Source: Bacteroidales bacterium (GTDB lineage: Bacteria; Bacteroidota; Bacteroidia; Bacteroidales; UBA932). From it: a DNA stretch of 64,000 bases. The notes under the pieces are model-generated. The model was not told where the DNA came from. It searched no databases and was given only the letters and a program-made list of their open reading frames with translations. Positions 60,455 through 64,000 of this stretch are shown in pieces (position 1 is the first letter of the stretch; every line of letters starts with the position of its first letter). The position numbers and the translations under genes were made by a program. Where the stretch lies: positions 248,001-312,000 of the forward strand of contig JAGCVJ010000011.1 of NCBI GenBank assembly GCA_017962375.1, read 5' to 3'.

Positions 60455-60799
60455 CTAAAACGGGAATCCGGTTGTCTTGAGAAGATAGTCGCTGAGCCTT
60501 TCTGCCTTCTGGTCAATGGCTTTCATCCTGTCCGAGATCCTTTCCCTTTCAATTGGGTCAGGTGTCTTGGTAACCTGGATGAGGAGGGCGTCGTACTCCT
60601 TTTTGAGCTCTCGCATTTCTTTTCTGGCCTGCTCAATTTTTTCCGCCTCGCTATTTGAGGTCTTTTGGGCTTTTTCTGTTTTCTTGCTGTTTTCTATGGC
60701 AGGACGGCTTTCGGCTTTTTCAGCCTTTTCAGCCTTTTTGCTGCCGCAGGAGGCTAGAATAAGAGCCGCTGCACATAATATTGATATAGTTTTTTTCAT
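60455..60799 (-). CDS. Small coiled-coil lipoprotein
   Basis: 114 residues from the ATG at 60799. Signal MKKTISILCAAALILASCGSK with lipobox LASC, followed by charged repeats (KKAEKAEKAES) and a predicted coiled coil (EKIEQARKEMRELKKEYDALLIQV). Periplasmic, probably membrane anchored. Located 27 nt downstream of no gene on its strand other than the zinc-ribbon protein, with which it may share a transcript. Confidence 0.75.
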   Translation of the reverse strand: MKKTISILCAAALILASCGSKKAEKAEKAESRPAIENSKKTEKAQKTSNSEAEKIEQARKEMRELKKEYDALLIQVTKTPDPIERERISDRMKAIDQKAERLSDYLLKTTGFPF

Positions 60800-60859
60800 A
60801 GGATGCTTTTTGCTTGTATGCAAATTTAACAAAATGAATTGATTGAAAAATAGATTAAT

Positions 60860-60867
60860 TATCTTTG
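60860..60867 (+). promoter_or_regulatory. -7 box of the hexapeptide acyltransferase gene
   Basis: TATCTTTG ends 7 nt before the ATG at 60875, so the mRNA is predicted to be leaderless or nearly so. The -33 region is weak (ATTG near 60837-60840). Confidence 0.55.
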
Positions 60868-60874
60868 TATTGTT

Positions 60875-61468
60875 ATGGAAGAAAAGTTTTTTGCTCACCC
60901 TACGGCAGTGATTGACGAGGGCTGCACCATTGGAGCCGGAACCAAGATCTGGCATTTCTCGCATATTATGGAAGGGGCCGTCATCGGCGAAAAGTGCAAT
61001 ATTGGCCAGAACGTGGTGATATCCCCGGGTGTAACACTAGGACGGAACTGCAAGGTGCAGAACAACGTATCTGTCTATACCGGAGTGGTTTGTGCAGATG
61101 ACGTTTTCCTGGGGCCGAGCTGTGTGTTCACAAATGTGGTCAACCCGAGAAGCGCAGTCAGCCGCAAAGACTCTTACCGCAAGACATTGGTGGGCAAGGG
61201 AGCCACAATAGGAGCCAACGCCACTATCGTGTGCGGCCATGACATTGGCGAATACGCCTTCATTGGCGCCGGAGCTGTAATTACAAAGGATGTGCTACCA
61301 TACGCTCTGGTAGTGGGAAATCCGGCACGCCAGATAGGCTGGATGAGCGAGCATGGCTGCCGCCTGCTATTCAAGAAAAACAAAGAAGGCGAGCGTGTTG
61401 CACAGTGTCCGGAAAGTGGCCAGAAGTACAAGCTCTACAACAATACGGTTTACAAGCTAGAGGAGTAG
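60875..61468 (+). CDS. Hexapeptide-repeat N-acetyltransferase (WbpD/WlbB type)
   Basis: 197 residues. Left-handed beta-helix repeats ([IV]-G-x4): [52 protein letters not shown], then the family-specific [19 protein letters not shown] and [21 protein letters not shown] with a His. It resembles WbpD/WlbB, which acetylates a UDP-3-amino sugar in O-antigen synthesis. The exact sugar is not determinable. It stands alone here, not in a polysaccharide cluster, and overlaps the convergent LysR gene by 12 nt. Confidence 0.85.
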   Translation: MEEKFFAHPTAVIDEGCTIGAGTKIWHFSHIMEGAVIGEKCNIGQNVVISPGVTLGRNCKVQNNVSVYTGVVCADDVFLGPSCVFTNVVNPRSAVSRKDSYRKTLVGKGATIGANATIVCGHDIGEYAFIGAGAVITKDVLPYALVVGNPARQIGWMSEHGCRLLFKKNKEGERVAQCPESGQKYKLYNNTVYKLEE

Positions 61469-62389
61469 TTTCTTTTGGGCCCATCCTCTGGAAAAGGCCA
61501 TTATCCTGGCAAATGTTTCATCTTCAGCAATCCTGCCTTTGGCCGGATACAGCCCGTAATGCCTTCTGGCAGGAGGAGTGTTTTCCATTTCCGTCAGCGA
61601 TATGGCCTTTAGCGTACCATTGGCAAGAAGTTCGGCTATCTGGCTTTTCCAGAGGAAACAAACCAGCGGAGAGGAGGCACCGGACGGGCCTTTGCCGTAT
61701 TCTGTCAGGAATTTTATGGCGGAAACAGGATCTTTCATGGTGGCGGCAACCGTAAGAGTCTGAGGGTTTAGCCCGGAGGCCGACATCTTGCCCGCAATGT
61801 CTGCCGAGGTTTCAGGATCTCCCTCGTAATAAAGCAGTTTAGTGTCGGCAATGTCGTAGTAACTGTCTTCTTTTATCCTTGACGGTGTTACTGCCAGAAG
61901 AGTATCGGTGAAGAAACCGTTCTGTTCATCTGACCTCCAGTTTATCCCGATAGCGGCATCTAAATCTTGGCTTTCAGTTTCCTTTGGGGCCACACCCGCT
62001 TTGGGCAGGTCTATGATCTTGTGGCCTATGGCGCTTCCGGGCGAGAGCCTGCACCAGGATGCCGCCAGTTCAGGGAAGATTCCGTAGTAGATGGCTTTTG
62101 GGATGCCTATTGTGAAAGAGCCGGCAACCACATTTGACAGCAGGGAGGCTTCCTGCTGCATTTCTTCGTACAGGGAGATGATCTTTTCCGCCCTTTCCAG
62201 AAGCAATTCTCCACTGTAGGTCAGGCAGAATCCTTTGCCCTGCCTGGAGAACAGCTTCACTTTCAGCTCCTCTTCAAGCAGCTTGATGTGCGTGCTCACA
62301 GAGGGCTGGGTTATCCCCAGCTCCTGAGCGGAGCGGCTGTAGTTGAGGGTGCGGGCTGCCGTCACAAAAACTTTCAGTCTGAAATCCAT
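61457..62389 (-). CDS. LysR-family transcriptional regulator
   Basis: 310 residues. N-terminal winged [42 protein letters not shown], with the recognition-helix region QPSVSTHIK. The C-terminal substrate-binding domain (about 90-300) is present and of normal length. Its effector is unknown. It is divergent from the XRE-cupin gene, whose promoter region it may control. Confidence 0.9.
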   Translation of the reverse strand: MDFRLKVFVTAARTLNYSRSAQELGITQPSVSTHIKLLEEELKVKLFSRQGKGFCLTYSGELLLERAEKIISLYEEMQQEASLLSNVVAGSFTIGIPKAIYYGIFPELAASWCRLSPGSAIGHKIIDLPKAGVAPKETESQDLDAAIGINWRSDEQNGFFTDTLLAVTPSRIKEDSYYDIADTKLLYYEGDPETSADIAGKMSASGLNPQTLTVAATMKDPVSAIKFLTEYGKGPSGASSPLVCFLWKSQIAELLANGTLKAISLTEMENTPPARRHYGLYPAKGRIAEDETFARIMAFSRGWAQKKLLL

Positions 62390-62514
62390 ATAGGCGAATA
62401 TTATTTTCCGGAACCAAACGCCAAGTTACAAAATATTCTGTTCTGAAAGTCGGATGGCGTTATGTGATTATAATATGTTATTTTAAAATATTGCTCTGGA
62501 CATTGATAAATCTG

Positions 62515-62530
62515 CGATTTTTGCAAATCG
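62515..62530. promoter_or_regulatory. Palindrome in the LysR/XRE divergent region
   Basis: CGATTT (62515-62520), TTGC, AAATCG (62525-62530), a perfect 6-4-6 inverted repeat overlapping a TTTG (62520-62523) that lies 22 nt before a TAAAATTG box (62546-62553). Candidate operator for one of the two adjacent regulators. Confidence 0.4.
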
Positions 62531-62576
62531 TTGACAAATTTTTATTAAAATTGCTCCGTTTTTTAAGTAAAGTGAA

Positions 62577-63152
62577 ATGAACAGAGTTGACACGAAAATT
62601 GGCAACCGTATTAAATCGGCCCGAGAGGCAAAGAAATTGACGGTGGAAGATCTTAAAAAAGAAACAGGATTAAGCAAATCTTATCTTAAAGAGATTGAAA
62701 ATGACGATGATACGCCAAATCTTGGCAATGTGTCTAAAATATCAAAAGTACTGGGAATCAGAACGGGTACGTTTCTAGACGGGGAAGAGGATCTTTCTCC
62801 GGTGGTTTCTTCTTTGAAATCCAGGCGCAGGGTCAACGGAATTAGGGGCAGAAGCGCTGGCAGAGACCACATGCACTTCTTTTCTCTTTCATCGCAGAAG
62901 AAAAACAGGCAGATGGACGCTACGGTGGTAGTGCTGGACCCTGCCGGGGGCAAGAAATTCTATAAATCTCACGAAGGGGAGGAGTTCCTGCTTGTGCTCG
63001 ACGGCAAGCTTGAGGTTGGATACGGAAAGCAGGTGTATGTTCTCAAGCCGGGGAAGAGCATATATTATGATTCCATAGTTCCTCATCACCTTGCCTCTGC
63101 TCTCAAGAAGAAACCTTGCAAAATTCTTGCGGTAACATATTTCCCGGCATAG
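62577..63152 (+). CDS. XRE-family regulator with C-terminal cupin domain
   Basis: 191 residues. HTH (about 8-62): IGNRIKSAREAKKLTVEDLKKETGLSKSYLKEIEN. The C-terminal cupin (about 110-188): EGEEFLLVLDGKLEVGYG, then LKPGKSIYYDSIVPHHLASA. XRE-cupin proteins sense small metabolites; here an acyl-CoA synthetase gene follows after 24 nt, so a fatty or aryl acid response is plausible. Inference from context. Confidence 0.85.
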   Translation: MNRVDTKIGNRIKSAREAKKLTVEDLKKETGLSKSYLKEIENDDDTPNLGNVSKISKVLGIRTGTFLDGEEDLSPVVSSLKSRRRVNGIRGRSAGRDHMHFFSLSSQKKNRQMDATVVVLDPAGGKKFYKSHEGEEFLLVLDGKLEVGYGKQVYVLKPGKSIYYDSIVPHHLASALKKKPCKILAVTYFPA

Positions 63153-63176
63153 CCAAGACAAATTCCGATTTCTGAC

Positions 63177-64000
63177 ATGGTAAAGAAAATCAAAGAGATA
63201 CGAGATAATGCATCCCGTAAGGTGTCGGATATACTTGCTGATATCCAGAGCCGCCTCAGAAGAAAGAACCGCGAATTGCCGCTTTCGGAGCGGACAATAG
63301 GCCAGTGGCTGGAAAAGTGGGCTGAGGAGTGCCCGGACAAGGAGGCTATCGTCTATTCCGACAGGGATCTCAGGTTCACTTATTCCCAGTTTAACCGCCG
63401 AGTGGACACCTTGGCGAAAGGCTTTATAGGGATAGGGGTGTCAAAAGGCACTCACGTGGGTATTTGGGCTACAAATGTGCCTGACTGGCTGACTGTTATG
63501 TACGCCTGCGCCAAGATTGGGGCGGTTTGCGTTACGGTAAACACGAATTATCAGCAGAGCGAGCTTGAATATCTGTGCAAAGATGCCGACCTTCAGACCT
63601 TTTGCATCATAGACCGCGACAGAGACACCGATTTTCTGGGCATGACTTACAAGATGCTCCCCGAGTTGAGGGAGTGCGAGAGGGGAAAGCTCCAGAGCAG
63701 CCGTTTCCCTTGCCTGAAGAACGTAGTTTTCATAGGCCAGGAGAAGTACCGAGGCATGTACAACACCCAGGAGCTTCTGATTCTCGGCGAAAATACTGAC
63801 GACACTGATCTTGAGAGGCTTAAGTCTCAAGTTACTTGTCACGATGTGGTCAATATGCAGTACACTTCCGGCACAACAGGCTTTCCCAAGGGCGTGATGC
63901 TTACTCATTACAACATAACCAACAACGGATTTTTGACTGGTGAGCACATGCTCTTCTCTTCTTCTGACAAGCTTTGCTGCTGCGTTCCGCTGTTTCACTG
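63177..64000 (+). CDS. AMP-binding acyl-CoA synthetase, 3' end outside window
   Basis: ATG at 63177 (MVKKIKEIRDNASRKV), about 274 residues visible, frame open to the right edge. An adenylate-forming N-terminal domain (ANVPDWLTVMYACAKIGAVCVTVN) and the core A3 motif QYTSGTTGFPKGVMLTHYN (about 229-247), the ATP/AMP-binding P-loop. Likely a long-chain or aryl acyl-CoA ligase. It begins 24 nt after the XRE-cupin stop, so regulator and enzyme are probably one operon. Confidence 0.85.
   Translation, partial: MVKKIKEIRDNASRKVSDILADIQSRLRRKNRELPLSERTIGQWLEKWAEECPDKEAIVYSDRDLRFTYSQFNRRVDTLAKGFIGIGVSKGTHVGIWATNVPDWLTVMYACAKIGAVCVTVNTNYQQSELEYLCKDADLQTFCIIDRDRDTDFLGMTYKMLPELRECERGKLQSSRFPCLKNVVFIGQEKYRGMYNTQELLILGENTDDTDLERLKSQVTCHDVVNMQYTSGTTGFPKGVMLTHYNITNNGFLTGEHMLFSSSDKLCCCVPLFH

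Overview
The window is a chromosomal segment of a Bacteroidales bacterium, probably an uncultured gut or rumen species; species cannot be named from sequence alone. Evidence: Bacteroidetes promoters (TTTG, about 19-21 nt, TAnnTTTG) before the initiator tRNA, glnA and an integrase; type V (FimA/Mfa1-like) fimbrillin lipoproteins; Bacteroidetes families (DUF3078, DUF4290, DUF3575, DUF3868, DUF5119, DUF5106); a eukaryote-like ProRS; and a sodium-pumping Nqr complex.

Layout. 1-16.5 kb holds a WbqC-like gene end, a FadL-type porin, a Ser/Trp/Tyr-rich lipoprotein, proS, a DUF3078 protein, tilS, sppA, a GH9 plus deacetylase fusion enzyme, an NfnA/NfnB-type oxidoreductase pair and hisS. A tRNA-fMet with its own promoter and terminator sits at 16.58 kb. 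17.0-28.3 kb is a seven-gene fimbrial operon: an OmpA-like/DUF3575 fusion, a DUF5119 anchor or assembly lipoprotein, two paralogous fimbrillins, a third fimbrillin-like lipoprotein and two large tip-type lipoproteins. 28.4-32.4 kb has a broken Abi-family gene between two near-identical 37-bp repeats, a candidate small RNA, a DUF5106 thioredoxin-like protein and a second DUF3575/DUF3868 locus without fimbrillins. 32.5-45.1 kb is housekeeping: a chain-length-determinant-like membrane protein, DUF4290, ftsK, a LolA-like protein, NUDIX, pyrE, an RNA m5C methyltransferase, peptidase C1B with a catalytically dead paralogue, and glnA.

45.29-50.07 kb is a compact (about 4.77 kb), AT-richer integrative element inserted in the last codons of nqrF. 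It has a tyrosine integrase, an excisionase-like HTH protein, a phage gene II/X-like replication protein and three proteins of unknown role. Fourteen-bp direct repeats mark its ends. The element re-creates the last codons and stop of nqrF and supplies a substitute terminator, so the nqrABCDEF operon (50.0-55.9 kb) stays intact. 56-64 kb holds uvrD/pcrA, a second small-RNA candidate followed by the third copy of the 37-bp repeat before a DUF4493 lipoprotein, small envelope proteins, a hexapeptide N-acetyltransferase, a LysR regulator, an XRE-cupin regulator and the start of an acyl-CoA synthetase gene.

The most interesting non-textbook signals are (1) the nqrF-targeting element with its gene-repairing end, (2) the 37-bp motif at three loci, each just after a terminator and 45-49 nt before a start codon, (3) two short promoter-hairpin-terminator units that look like small RNAs, and (4) a pseudo-protease encoded next to its active paralogue. 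Assignments rest on reading motifs by eye; no database search was possible.
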